Origin: an uncultured Myxococcales bacterium | GTDB lineage: Bacteria; Myxococcota_A; UBA9042 | DNA: 47,339 nucleotides | Reading direction: 5' to 3' | Assembly (NCBI GenBank): GCA_903896545.1 | Contig: CAITYF010000189.1 | Span: 1 to 47,339 of the forward strand | In this document: piece by piece, positions 25,062 through 33,202 of the stretch | Layout of the letters: each line of letters begins with the position of its first letter | Position numbering within the stretch: position 1 is the stretch's first letter | The notes under the pieces: model-generated | Seen by the model: only the letters and a program-made list of their open reading frames with translations | Database searches by the model: none | Told to the model about the DNA's origin: nothing | Position numbers and translations under genes: made by a program

Positions 25062-25643
25062 ATGGAAATGCACACACGTTCTGAGCAGCTTCGGGAAGTC
25101 CTCGAAGGGCCCAATCGCGACGCGACATACAAGCAACTGAACAAGTCAGCAACAGCAGGTGGAGGCTATTCCCGCGTGGACCCCGGATGGAGCGAGGAAG
25201 ACTATCTGCACGATCGGTTTGTCGCCCTTCTTGAAGACGGACGACCGCCCGTGAGATCTCTCCCTACGCACATTGCGGTCAGCGTCTCCAACTTGGTCAA
25301 GGACAATGCCCGCTCGCGAAAGGTCCGGAATCTGGACGGACACCACGTTGAAGACGTGAACGACCAGGAGGCAATCGCCGCCACTGACCAACTCAACCTC
25401 GGTCTCCACCGCCAAGCGCTCAGTCGAGCAACCGCGGACTGGCTCCCCCGCGCACTCCCCGAGTGCTCGCGGGTCGAGTGTGAGGCCCTCCTGGAGTGGT
25501 TCAAAAATGACGCTGAATTTCCGGCGGATTGGCCAGCCGGCGGCGCCAAGCGAAAGGCCTTGGGGCGCGCGTTCGAGCGGCTTGCTCGATGCGATTCCAC
25601 CGAGCTTTGCGAGCTTTGGAACACGCATCGCGAACAGGTGTAA
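25062..25643 (+). CDS. Putative ECF-like sigma factor or related regulator (193 aa)
   Basis: ATG 25062 has GGGGGAG seven bases upstream; the open frame starts far earlier (24741) but that part is non-protein-like. Residues 35-90 (SEEDYLHDRFVALLEDGRPP, SLPTHIAVSVSNLVKDNARS) resemble sigma region 2, where a helix ends in NLVxDxxRxRK. Residues 120-190 (DWLPRALPECSRVECEALLE, GGAKRKALGRAFERLARCDS) could be region 4. The similarity is weak, and it might instead be a phage or element regulator. Autoregulation is possible but not shown. Confidence 0.45.
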   Translation: MEMHTRSEQLREVLEGPNRDATYKQLNKSATAGGGYSRVDPGWSEEDYLHDRFVALLEDGRPPVRSLPTHIAVSVSNLVKDNARSRKVRNLDGHHVEDVNDQEAIAATDQLNLGLHRQALSRATADWLPRALPECSRVECEALLEWFKNDAEFPADWPAGGAKRKALGRAFERLARCDSTELCELWNTHREQV

Positions 25644-25717
25644 GCGTCGAGTAGCTGACTGAAGATGTCGTTGCGTAGACCTTGGGGTGACCGACCCCAC
25701 GGTGATACCGCCTTCCG

Positions 25718-25757
25718 AGCCCGCTGGCACGATTCCTGAGAGTCGCGCCAGCGGGCT
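25718..25757. terminator. Strong hairpin downstream of the sigma-like gene
   Basis: Arms AGCCCGCTGGC (25718-25728) and GCCAGCGGGCT (25747-25757) are an exact 11-bp inverted repeat with an 18-base loop, 75 bases after the stop at 25643. No U-run follows, so it may act as a transcription end stabiliser or attenuator before the small gene at 25893. Confidence 0.45.
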
Positions 25758-25892
25758 GGCAGGGCACCAAATCCTGCGACACACAAAGATCTGTGTCCGC
25801 CCAAACACCGCGCGGCCGATACAGTCGGTCCGTCAAGCCAGTGACGCCTGACGCATTCCGCATCATTGGCGCATGAGGCCCGGAGGCACGAG

Positions 25893-26102
25893 ATGGCTCG
25901 CACGAAATCTCAAAGCAAATCAACACGAATGCCGCTCATTGCCCTCGAAGCGCCCGACGCCCAATGTAGCGTCAAGGCGGACCGGTTGACACCCTGCGCT
26001 GTGGCCAAGATTCTTCGGCTCGCGTTGAAAGACGGCGTAGACCTCGCTGGCCTTGTGTGCGCTTCGCGCACTGACTGTGCCACCGAGTGCGCGCCTGAGT
26101 GA
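25893..26102 (+). CDS. Small Cys-containing protein (69 aa)
   Basis: ATG 25893 has GGAGG six bases upstream, a strong site. The product begins MARTKSQSKSTRMPLIALEA, has a hydrophobic-amphipathic middle (CAVAKILRLALKDGVDLAGL) and ends VCASRTDCATECAPE. Five Cys residues could bind metal or form disulfides. No signal peptide is visible. Function unknown; a small regulator or a precursor peptide is conceivable. Confidence 0.5.
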   Translation: MARTKSQSKSTRMPLIALEAPDAQCSVKADRLTPCAVAKILRLALKDGVDLAGLVCASRTDCATECAPE

Positions 26103-26644
26103 CGGATATCTCGATGACTACCGTCGACGTCGTGCCCGTCCGCGACCTTGGGTCGACCCGCCGACGTGACAGGTGATAGCCTCAAGCATCCAATTTCAAA
26201 AGCGAATCACCAAGCAGCGGCCAATGTCGACCTGGTCTTGACGCTGCCTTTAGCCATCGCTAGAGTCCCCAGCCGGAGCTCGGATTACAAGCTGTCGTCT
26301 GGTCCGACGAGCTTGGGACTCCGCATCAGGCGACGAGCAGGTGTGGCGGTCGAATGAGCGTCGATTATGCGATGCACGAACGAGGCCCGAAGTGGGTACA
26401 CCCGGGTAGGTGGCGCCTTGGCGTTGCGCACCCGACGCGGTCTCCCGCCGCCTACATCGGCCGCTCTTCTCATTCGGCGCTGCCGCACCTATGGCACCCG
26501 GTCGCTGCGTCGGTCCAATGCAAGTCCACAGCACGAATGTTCGCCGAATCGCAAGCAGGCGCCTTGGTGTGGATATCCTGCGTTTGCCCGCGCGGGGCCA
26601 GCGGACGTATACTGACGGAATTAGAAATCCTAATTTCCAATCTT
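26103..26644. other. Intergenic region before the HEPN gene pair
   Basis: About 540 bp without a convincing gene; the frames overlapping it on both strands lack ribosome binding sites. The 3' end contains a promoter-like sequence (26584-26613) and a short inverted repeat ATTAG/CTAAT around 26620-26634, close to the start codon at 26645. Confidence 0.5.
26584..26613 (+). promoter_or_regulatory. Sigma70-like promoter for the HEPN gene pair
   Basis: TTGCCC (26584-26589) and TATACT (26608-26613) are separated by 18 bases. The expected transcript would start about 25 bases before the ATG at 26645. The inverted repeat ATTAG-AAATC-CTAAT just downstream could serve as an operator. Confidence 0.4.
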
Positions 26645-26989
26645 ATGACCAATCCGTTTGAGCAAGGCAGCGCGCCAGCGGCGCACCACGAAGAAGTGGA
26701 TGACGCAGAAGACAAGGTCTTCAACCTTGAAAACGAACTGGCCTCGCTGCCAGAGGCAGGACCTGAGCGCAAGCAGCACCTCATGGAAATGGTCTTCCAG
26801 CTTAAACAGAGCGTAGATCCCGTTCGAGACAAACTCCACTGGGAACACGAGGATTTGCCTGACGTGGCGGCAATGAAACGCGGCTATGAGCAACTCCTTC
26901 AGGACTGGGCAACGCTCGTTCGAGCGAGTGCCGGCATCTCTCGAGAAGATTATCGTCGGTACTACCACGCACGACTTGGTGACGAGTGA
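26645..26989 (+). CDS. Small helical partner gene coupled to the HEPN protein (114 aa)
   Basis: ATG 26645 is the first start after the promoter-like sequence. The protein is almost entirely helical and charged: EDKVFNLENELASLPEAGPE, RKQHLMEMVFQLKQSVDPVR, then AMKRGYEQLLQDWATLVRAS and YRRYYHARLGDE. Its last codons overlap the GTG start of the next gene (GTGA), implying coupled translation and a shared complex. No known family is recognised. Small helical partners of HEPN proteins can act as antitoxins, but that is an inference from arrangement only. Confidence 0.6.
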   Translation: MTNPFEQGSAPAAHHEEVDDAEDKVFNLENELASLPEAGPERKQHLMEMVFQLKQSVDPVRDKLHWEHEDLPDVAAMKRGYEQLLQDWATLVRASAGISREDYRRYYHARLGDE

Positions 26990-28461
26990 GAACACGAGAT
27001 CATGCCCGAGAGGCAAAAATTCGCTGGGCTGCGCGAAGCGCAGATGTGCATGAGCGCGGCAACGCGATGGTGCACGCCAAGCGGTACTTGGAAGGAATAC
27101 TCAAGTCCTCGTCTGTGAAGAAGCGCGCGTCGGATGGAAGCTTCGCGCAGTATTGTGCGCGCGTTGCCGAGTTGGGCGGGTGCACCGTGCCAGAGGCGTT
27201 GCGGAAAGCAATCTGGTGGCGGAATCAAGTTGACCACGACGACTACTTTCCGACCAGAGAACAAGCGGAATTCACGGTCATTACCATCTTGGACGCGACG
27301 GCTACAATCCACGTCGCGATTGGCGTCTTTCGCCCATCGAGTCAATTAGTTGACCGCGTGGCTGATACGATCGAAAGGATCGCCACCAAGTTTGTGGGCG
27401 ACGCAACACAGCCCGACCCGCCCGAGTGGCAAGACGACGTCCGAAACGATGAACCGACCACCACTCCGCCCCGGATCGAGGTCGCGCCACGTTTCCTACT
27501 GAACGCAGGTCCGACAGTTCGGACTAACATCATCGGGGAGAATCGCGCCCCTCAGGCGTCGGCTCGAGAGCGTGAGAGCGATGCATTCCGCCGTAACCTG
27601 GCAGCGCAAAACCCTTCGGGCGGAACCGCGCGCAAAGGTCTGGAACGGGCGGAGGAGCCCACATCGGTCAGCCCCTTCAGTGTGCGCCGGGATTCAACGC
27701 CACAGATTATCGACGTGGAATTCGAGCCAGACGACCGGATCGCACGGGTTCTACACACTCCTTTGGGTGCGGAGCAAGGACGTCGGCCGCCCCGACTCAA
27801 CCCACGACTGGTCGCACTTGCAATCGTGTTTTTTGGAGTTTCCGGGATTGCGGCCAAGCAGTTCTTCTTCGGCGCAGATCGTGCCGCCCCGGAGCGACCT
27901 CTTCTGCGAGACGACAACACATCAGAGCCGCATCCGCGCATTCCGACGACACCGACACCCACAGACGCACCGCGCGTCCCCGTGGACGAGTCACCCCACG
28001 GACCAAAGCGCGGGTTAGGTCAAGGAAAGCCGCCGCGGGGCCATCACGGACTGACAGCCCCCGCGCAAGACAAGCATGGTAAGCGGCGTGACGACCAGCA
28101 GGCACTTTCCGTGGCTTCCGAAGTAACCGCTCCGCCGAGTTCGCCGAGCCCAGTTCCCGATGCGCATCTAGAATGCGGCGAAATTTTATGGGCCTGTGGC
28201 GTTCCAGGCCAACTTTTCTATGTGACCAAACAAAACAGGCTGTGCCGCCAGCTGGGAGATCACTTCGTTCGATTTGGGCAAGTGCTGGGACCCAAAAAGA
28301 CGGCATGGGGATGGACATCGGTCTTGAGCTTTAGGGCCGGTGATGCTCAAGTATTCGATCTCGTCCCGAATTCCAACCAACTTGTTCTGAGCGGGACCGA
28401 CCCATGGATCCCGCCGCAAGTTGTAGGCTGGTACCTCCCGTTCCCGTCCTACGGCTACTGA
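26986..28461 (+). CDS. Membrane-anchored HEPN-like protein (RNxxxH) with extracytoplasmic C-terminal domain
   Basis: 491 residues from GTG 26986, overlapping the previous stop. Residues 25-125 are helical and hold WWRNQVDHDDYFPTREQAEF: Arg79-Asn80-xxx-His84 is the RNxxxH motif of HEPN domains, which are often ribonucleases in toxin or defence systems. A disordered Pro/Arg/Glu-rich region (145-270) leads to one transmembrane helix (about 274-291, VALAIVFFGVSGIAA). After a Pro/His-rich linker, a C-terminal domain (about 405-491) shows CGEILWACGVPGQLFYVTKQ and beta-rich sequence. The combination of an intracellular HEPN, one membrane span and an outside sensor-like domain is unusual. The HEPN call rests on one motif and helical context. 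Confidence 0.6.
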   Translation: MRTRDHAREAKIRWAARSADVHERGNAMVHAKRYLEGILKSSSVKKRASDGSFAQYCARVAELGGCTVPEALRKAIWWRNQVDHDDYFPTREQAEFTVITILDATATIHVAIGVFRPSSQLVDRVADTIERIATKFVGDATQPDPPEWQDDVRNDEPTTTPPRIEVAPRFLLNAGPTVRTNIIGENRAPQASARERESDAFRRNLAAQNPSGGTARKGLERAEEPTSVSPFSVRRDSTPQIIDVEFEPDDRIARVLHTPLGAEQGRRPPRLNPRLVALAIVFFGVSGIAAKQFFFGADRAAPERPLLRDDNTSEPHPRIPTTPTPTDAPRVPVDESPHGPKRGLGQGKPPRGHHGLTAPAQDKHGKRRDDQQALSVASEVTAPPSSPSPVPDAHLECGEILWACGVPGQLFYVTKQNRLCRQLGDHFVRFGQVLGPKKTAWGWTSVLSFRAGDAQVFDLVPNSNQLVLSGTDPWIPPQVVGWYLPFPSYGY

Positions 28462-28482
28462 TCAATCGGACGACCCATCGCT

Positions 28483-28512
28483 GCCTTATTTGTCGACGTC
28501 GACGGATAAGGC
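28483..28512. terminator. Hairpin after the HEPN gene
   Basis: GCCTTAT (28483-28489) pairs with ATAAGGC (28506-28512), and the inner GTCGACGTCGAC is itself palindromic. The remaining TT/GG pairs can form U-G wobbles, so as RNA the 30 bases fold into a nearly continuous helix. It lies 21 bases after the stop at 28461, between convergent genes. There is no clear U-run on either strand. Confidence 0.45.
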
Positions 28513-28663
28513 CTTCGCAGTCGTCTGTCACGGCATCCGTGGAGTGGCAGGAAGTGTGCGGCTGAAGGATTGTCCGCTGCGCGTCGTGCTTGTCCGCGCC
28601 ACCACCCCGTCTGGGCGCTTTCCCGCGTAAGTACAGCTGCGAGCCGCCAGAACGGTACTCTGG

Positions 28664-29512
28664 CTACTGCACTTTCTCGCAGTTGCAACTCCCGTTCGAG
28701 CACCCAGAGCTATACCCATGGCTGAACAGCACCGGACACCCCGTCCCGCCGGTGCAGCTCACGTTTCCCCCGCCGCAGAACTGCAGCGGCTGCTGGTCCG
28801 TGAAGCTCGTGCTCGCGCAGCTGAACGTCCCGGCGTTCTGGCCGATGTCATCGCTCGTGCACGGCAGCTTCGGCATGCCGCATGTACCGCCGGGTCCGCA
28901 CAGGCCCTGGTTGCAGCCGGTGCCTGTCGGGCACGTTGTCGTGCTCGTAGCCCACTGGTTGCAATCGCTGGGGCCGGAGGCGCCGACGCACTCGACGACT
29001 GTGCAGCCGTCCTGGCACTTCTTCTGGCCGACTGCACACTCGTCGCTGCACGATTTCTTGACGACGCACTTGCCGCCCGTGCACGTCTGGTCGCTCGTGC
29101 ATTGCGTCTTGCATGAACCGCAGTAATAGCCCGCCGCCAGTTGCAGCGAGGCGACGTCGTCCGTTATGCCGTTGCAGTCGTTGTCCTTGAGGTCGCAGTA
29201 CTCGGTGGCACTGGGATGCACGACTGGGTCATTGTCGTCGCAATCGTCTCCGCCGCACGCGAGAGCTGTGTGGCCATCTTGGTCACTGTCCGGACAGACG
29301 ACGGGCTGGACATCAGTTTGCGCTGCGTCGTCTGCTGCCAGCGCGTCGTCGGTGTCCGCCGCTGTCACGTCCGGTCCGAACACGTCGCCTACATCTTTCG
29401 GCTGAGTTGCGGTGTCCGTTTGCACGTCGGCGACCGAGCCATCCGATGCGGTTTTGGCGCCACACGAGGCGAGCATCAGGAAACAAGGCACAAGCGCAAG
29501 ACAGCGGTTCAT
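28664..29512 (-). CDS. Surface lipoprotein with Ca-binding-like and Cys-rich segments
   Basis: 282 residues; ATG 29512 has GGAG eight bases upstream. MNRCLALVPCFLMLASCGAK has lipobox LASC. An acidic linker rich in Asp/Ala/Thr (20-70) is followed by DSDQDGHTALACGGDDCDDN and DNDPVVHPSATEYCDLKDND, the putative metal-binding motif seen in many myxobacterial lipoproteins, then Cys-rich repeats (CGSCKTQC, CTGGKCVVKKSCSDECAVG). It resembles the large lipoprotein at 2080-5406 in design. Function at the outer surface is unknown. Confidence 0.8.
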   Translation of the reverse strand: MNRCLALVPCFLMLASCGAKTASDGSVADVQTDTATQPKDVGDVFGPDVTAADTDDALAADDAAQTDVQPVVCPDSDQDGHTALACGGDDCDDNDPVVHPSATEYCDLKDNDCNGITDDVASLQLAAGYYCGSCKTQCTSDQTCTGGKCVVKKSCSDECAVGQKKCQDGCTVVECVGASGPSDCNQWATSTTTCPTGTGCNQGLCGPGGTCGMPKLPCTSDDIGQNAGTFSCASTSFTDQQPLQFCGGGNVSCTGGTGCPVLFSHGYSSGCSNGSCNCEKVQ

Positions 29513-29573
29513 GGTGTGGACTCCAATGGAGAGATTTCAAAAAGAATGGACTGTCGGAGCATAATTCTGGCGG

Positions 29574-29768
29574 TCACCGATGCAGCGGGTTGTCGTCGGG
29601 CGGAACCGCGGTCGGTTGTTTCTGCGGCAACCCAAACGAACGCCACAATCGGCGCGTGGCGCGCACGAGCCCAGATTCCGGCTCTTCGGGCTTGGGTGTC
29701 GGCGGCACAGCGACAAGCCAGGTGATGACCGTCGCCGCGTGGAACACAACTTCAACCGTCAGCTGCAT
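29574..29768 (-). CDS. Small membrane protein (64 aa)
   Basis: ATG 29768 has GGGAG six bases upstream. MQLTVEVVFHAATVITWLVA is a single hydrophobic segment near the N-terminus, followed by a Pro-rich, charged tail (PPTPKPEEPESGLVRATRRL) ending near NPLHR. It lies between two lipoprotein genes on the same strand, 56 bases after the one upstream, and is probably co-transcribed with them. Function unknown. Confidence 0.55.
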   Translation of the reverse strand: MQLTVEVVFHAATVITWLVAVPPTPKPEEPESGLVRATRRLWRSFGLPQKQPTAVPPDDNPLHR

Positions 29769-29824
29769 CGATGACTCCCTTCGGCTCGGTCGCGCGCAGC
29801 CCCGTTCGCGCCGCGCGGTCCGGC

Positions 29825-30589
29825 CTAAAACAGCGTCCGGTATTCTTCGGTGCGCTCGGTGACATCGACCTTGCTCTTGACGTTGAACTCGAACTTCGTC
29901 GCCTTCACGACGTTTCCGGCGGCGTCGGTCTGCACGGGGATCTGGTACAGCTGGAGCTTCAGCAGGCCGGCCTTCTCGGACCAGCCGGTGAGCTTCGACG
30001 CCTCGTATTGGTCGTCCGGGAAATCGAGCGCGAGGTATCCCGTGAAGCTGTCCTCGGGCGCGAGTTCGGTGTCGCGCGACAAGAGGCGCAGCGTCCGGTA
30101 CTCAGCGACCAACTGCTCGACCGGGAACGTGATGCCGACGTTCTGCGCGGCGTAGACCGCCTTGCGGCCCGCCAAGTAGTTCGTCAGCCGCTCCTGAAGC
30201 TCGCGCTTGGAGAGCACCGGGTAGTCGTTCCCCGCTTCGTCTTTCACACGGATGATCGCGCGGTCGAGCTTGAGCGCGAACTGCGTGTGATTGCGGATGG
30301 TCACCTTGAAGAACGGCGCCGGCAGGAGGCGCACGCCGACCGCTTGCTTGGATGCGGCGCCGTTTTGCACCACGTCCATGGTTGTCGTCTTGTATGTGGC
30401 TGGATCCTTGTCGGCTTCCGCCGGACCGAACATCCGGACGGTCACGGTCAGCCCGTCGCGGTCTTGTTCTGCGGGCGTCTCCTTGGCGAGCTCGAAGGTG
30501 AGCTTCTCGTCGCGGACAACGCGCGTGGCGACGCCGCACGCCGGAAGCAGCGCGACGGCAACAGCAATGAAGAAAATCTGGCGGTTCAT
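29825..30589 (-). CDS. Lipoprotein of unknown function (254 aa)
   Basis: ATG 30589 follows GAGGATCCCC. MNRQIFFIAVAVALLPACGV has a lipobox LPAC (Cys18). The mature chain has beta-strand patterns (KLTFELAKETPAEQDRDGLT, FFKVTIRNHTQFALKLDRAI) and a long helix-containing part (KRELQERLTNYLAGRKAVYA), ending in TERTEEYRTLF. Composition and strand pattern suggest a periplasm-facing beta-sandwich. Together with its two minus-strand neighbours it forms an envelope gene group next to island B. Confidence 0.75.
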   Translation of the reverse strand: MNRQIFFIAVAVALLPACGVATRVVRDEKLTFELAKETPAEQDRDGLTVTVRMFGPAEADKDPATYKTTTMDVVQNGAASKQAVGVRLLPAPFFKVTIRNHTQFALKLDRAIIRVKDEAGNDYPVLSKRELQERLTNYLAGRKAVYAAQNVGITFPVEQLVAEYRTLRLLSRDTELAPEDSFTGYLALDFPDDQYEASKLTGWSEKAGLLKLQLYQIPVQTDAAGNVVKATKFEFNVKSKVDVTERTEEYRTLF

Positions 30590-30689
30590 GGGGATCCTCG
30601 ACAGTCAGTGGCCTGACGCATTTGGCCAGGCGGGATGGTCGTGCAAACCGGTGGCCGTAGGTTGTCCACAGCTCGATCGGCTTGCGACA

Positions 30690-30718
30690 TTGCGCAATAC
30701 TCTGAAAACACGTAATAA
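30690..30718 (+). promoter_or_regulatory. Promoter-like sequence before the island B integrase
   Basis: TTGCGC (30690-30695) and TAATAA (30713-30718) are 17 bases apart, 45 bases before the ATG at 30764. A DnaA-box-like TTGTCCACA lies at 30662-30670, one mismatch from TTATCCACA. Both are suggestive only. Confidence 0.4.
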
Positions 30719-30763
30719 TGTACTGTGTCGGTCCGCGGACAATCCGCCGCGCGCCGAGCACTT

Positions 30764-31693
30764 ATGACGACATCCGACGCCTTCTCCTCCGATCTCTGCC
30801 ACGACTTCCAGCGGCACTTGATCGAGGTTCGCCACTATTCGCCGCGCACGGTTGTGGCCTATTCGACACTCGCTGCGGCGCTTCTCAGGCACGCCGGCGA
30901 CGAAGCTTCGTTGACGGCACTTGACCGGCGGGGCGTCGTCGAGTTCCTGCGCCTCGACCGCGGCAAGGCGACATCCAAGGTCGGTTGGAATCTTCGGCTC
31001 ACCGGCGTGCGTACGCTGTACCGCTGGTTGCAGGAGGAGGGCCGCGTGGCGCGAAATCCGACCGACGGTATCGAGCGGCAGCACATCGTGCAGGCGGAGC
31101 CGCAGCCGCTCTCCCTTGCCGAAATGGTCGCACTCGTGAACGCCGTGGAGGAGCACTCGCGGCCGGCGTACCGACGCCGAAACGTTGCGATCATCGTTAC
31201 TTTCCTGCACACGGCTTTGCGCGTCGCAGAGGTCGTGTCACTCGACGTCGGTCAGGTTGATCTGGCCGAGCACCTGCTGCGCGGTGTCCGGCGTAAGCGC
31301 GGAAAGATTTTCGCCGCCGTGTGTAACGACGTTGTCGCCGCCTGCTTGGAGGTGTATCTGGTCGTCCGGCCGCGCCTGGCGCGACATCCAGACCAGCAGG
31401 CGTTGTTTCTCTCTGACCGAGGCGGCCGATTGTCAGTCCGCAGCGTGCAACAACTCGTTGCGCGGTATGCAAAAATTGCCGGCATTCGCCGACCGGTCAC
31501 ACCGCATCTTCTGCGCCACAGCAGTGCGACGCAGCTCGCATCGCTCGGGACGCCGCTGCGCGTCGTTCAGGAGATCTGCGGGCATTCGAGCGTGACCACG
31601 ACGCAACGCTACGTGCACGTGGCCGACCGCGACCGCTTTGACGCCGCAGACCGGCTGGCGAGGGCGTTCCGTGAGGCAAGCGCGCGGGCGTGA
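30764..31693 (+). CDS. XerC/D-like tyrosine recombinase
   Basis: 309 residues from ATG 30764; an in-frame start at 30725 exists but adds Arg-rich sequence. An N-terminal SAM-like domain (FQRHLIEVRHYSPRTVVAYS) is followed by the catalytic domain: Arg153 in HTALRVAEVVSL, a Lys near RRKRGKIFAAV, His248-x-x-Arg251 in VTPHLLRHSSAT, His274 in ICGHSSVTTTQRY and the nucleophile Tyr283. All catalytic residues are present. The size and simple layout are those of XerC/D or phage-type simple integrases. It is the likely integrase of island B, transcribed toward the small wHTH gene. Confidence 0.9.
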   Translation: MTTSDAFSSDLCHDFQRHLIEVRHYSPRTVVAYSTLAAALLRHAGDEASLTALDRRGVVEFLRLDRGKATSKVGWNLRLTGVRTLYRWLQEEGRVARNPTDGIERQHIVQAEPQPLSLAEMVALVNAVEEHSRPAYRRRNVAIIVTFLHTALRVAEVVSLDVGQVDLAEHLLRGVRRKRGKIFAAVCNDVVAACLEVYLVVRPRLARHPDQQALFLSDRGGRLSVRSVQQLVARYAKIAGIRRPVTPHLLRHSSATQLASLGTPLRVVQEICGHSSVTTTQRYVHVADRDRFDAADRLARAFREASARA

Positions 31694-31866
31694 GCCGCAC
31701 GAGTAGGGGACTTGCATTCGGCGCGCATTCAGAGAAGGGCGAAGAGTTCAACGGCTCGCAAATTGGGACGTTGCTGCTCGGCTCCGCCTCGTTCGTTCGG
31801 TCGCAAATTGTACAGGACGACGTAGCAAAAGCTGCAACCGGAGACCCGCTTTTGCCCGGCCGAACC

Positions 31867-31895
31867 TTGACGTTGGACGGTTTCCTCGTCATACA
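31867..31895 (+). promoter_or_regulatory. Weak promoter candidate before the wHTH gene
   Basis: TTGACG (31867-31872), a 17-base gap and CATACA (31890-31895), some 78 bases before the ATG at 31973. The -10 box is poor. Confidence 0.25.
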
Positions 31896-31972
31896 TCGGC
31901 GCACCGCCCCCAAGCGGCATCAAGCGCGCCCCCAAGCGTGTCCAACAACCAAGAACCCCGACGGAAGGAACC

Positions 31973-32188
31973 ATGCCGAAGAAGAAAGGCACAGCATCAG
32001 AATTTATCTTGGATCTACTCAAAGCCCATCCCGACTACGAGATGCAAGTGAGCGACATCTACGAGGAGGGCGAGCGCAGGTGGACCCAGGCGAACATCAG
32101 CAACGCGCTCGCGCGGCTGCTCGAAAAGGGCTTGGTCACGCGGGTCTCCGATCCGGATCGCAAGGCGTGGTGGTCGATCGCGGGCTGA
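31973..32188 (+). CDS. Small winged-helix DNA-binding regulator (71 aa)
   Basis: ATG 31973 has GGAAGGA three bases upstream. The whole protein is one winged helix: ASEFILDLLKAHPDYEMQVS, DIYEEGERRWTQANISNALA and RLLEKGLVTRVSDPDRKAWW, with the wing at its C-terminus. It resembles BlaI/MarR/PadR-like minimal regulators. It is convergent with the kinase gene (28 bases between stops). It could regulate the integrase or the island, but target sites are unknown. Confidence 0.7.
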   Translation: MPKKKGTASEFILDLLKAHPDYEMQVSDIYEEGERRWTQANISNALARLLEKGLVTRVSDPDRKAWWSIAG

Positions 32189-32216
32189 CGGCCGGCAAGC
32201 ACTGGTCGAAAGTCAC

Positions 32217-33092
32217 CTACGCTTCGTCATTGGCGGCGAGGGCGGCGAGCAATCCCAAAACCAACAGGCCGCCGAGGACCAGCGGCGCATTGTTCGCAGA
32301 CTCCGGTTGAGTGACCCGAGGGCGCGACGCGGCTCGCGCAGGATTCAAGATGGCAGCCAGTTGGTCTCGGACTTGACCAGCGCTTGGTCGCCGTCGCGGG
32401 TCCGTCAAAATCATCAATGCGGCCAGCGCTTTCACTGCAGGACCGGCGATTTTCGGAACCGCATTTCCCAGATCACGAGATCCGGTAAGGAGTTCCACGA
32501 GGGTGACGCCCAGCGAGTAGATGTCAGCGCTGGGCGCGTATGCACCGCCGCCCCGGACCTCTGGCGCGAGGTACCCCTCGGTACCGAGAGGACGATTAGT
32601 CATGTGCGTCCCAACTTCGGGGATTCGAGCGATTCCAAGGTCACCGAGTTTGACAAACGGGTAACCATCACGAAGCTGAATCAGCAGGTTGTCTGGCTTC
32701 ACGTCGCGGTGAAAGCCGCCGACCTTGTGGAGGGATGACAGCGCCTGAGCGACGTTAAACACAGCCGCCAACACGGTCTGAGACGGCTGCCGATTGGCGA
32801 CCCAATTGCGCAAGCTGCCTCCGTCACAGAACTCCATCACGATGTATTGGCGACCGCGATGTTCGCCGCTATCGAGAATATCAACGATTTCAGGAATATG
32901 TTGTGAGCGGACGAGGTTGCGGATCTCGCGCAGAGCGTTGTCCGCTGCCGCCGGACTCGACCCGAGCGGAAATTTCACGGCCACCCATCGGTTGGCGACC
33001 GTATCGTTCGCCTGCCAGGTTTCCCCAAAACCACCTGCGCCAAGTCGGGACGAAACCCAATATCGACCATTCAACAGTTCGCCCTGAAACAT
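32217..33092 (-). CDS. Ser/Thr protein kinase with C-terminal membrane anchor
   Basis: 291 residues from ATG 33092. Kinase landmarks are complete: Gly loop RLGAGGFGETW (17-26), Lys40 in VAVKF, HRDVKPDNLL with catalytic Asp130, DLG at 151-153, and an activation segment LGTEGYLAPEV. A Pro/Arg linker leads to a final hydrophobic helix NNAPLVLGGLLVLGLLAALA followed by only a few residues, so it is a tail-anchored kinase without an outside sensor domain. Such kinases are common in myxobacteria. It sits after the SprT-like gene, separated by a terminator-like hairpin, so it may be its own transcription unit. Substrates are unknown. Confidence 0.9.
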   Translation of the reverse strand: MFQGELLNGRYWVSSRLGAGGFGETWQANDTVANRWVAVKFPLGSSPAAADNALREIRNLVRSQHIPEIVDILDSGEHRGRQYIVMEFCDGGSLRNWVANRQPSQTVLAAVFNVAQALSSLHKVGGFHRDVKPDNLLIQLRDGYPFVKLGDLGIARIPEVGTHMTNRPLGTEGYLAPEVRGGGAYAPSADIYSLGVTLVELLTGSRDLGNAVPKIAGPAVKALAALMILTDPRRRPSAGQVRDQLAAILNPARAASRPRVTQPESANNAPLVLGGLLVLGLLAALAANDEA

Positions 33093-33146
33093 CTACCCTC
33101 CCGGTGCTACCTCGTCATCGTGTAGACACCGTGTCGGGCGAAAAGT

Positions 33147-33183
33147 AAAAAAAGCGCCGCCCCATCCTCTGCCTCTCGGCAGA
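33147..33183 (-). terminator. Terminator-like hairpin after the SprT-like gene
   Basis: On the minus strand, TCTGCC and GGCAGA arms (33178-33183 and 33168-33173) with a GAGA loop lie 20 bases after the stop at 33203, and a run of seven T follows at 33153-33147. The T-run is 14 bases beyond the stem, so the terminator is imperfect. It separates the primase/SprT genes from the kinase gene. Confidence 0.45.
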
Positions 33184-33202
33184 ACATGAAGCGGCAGTAG
33201 GT

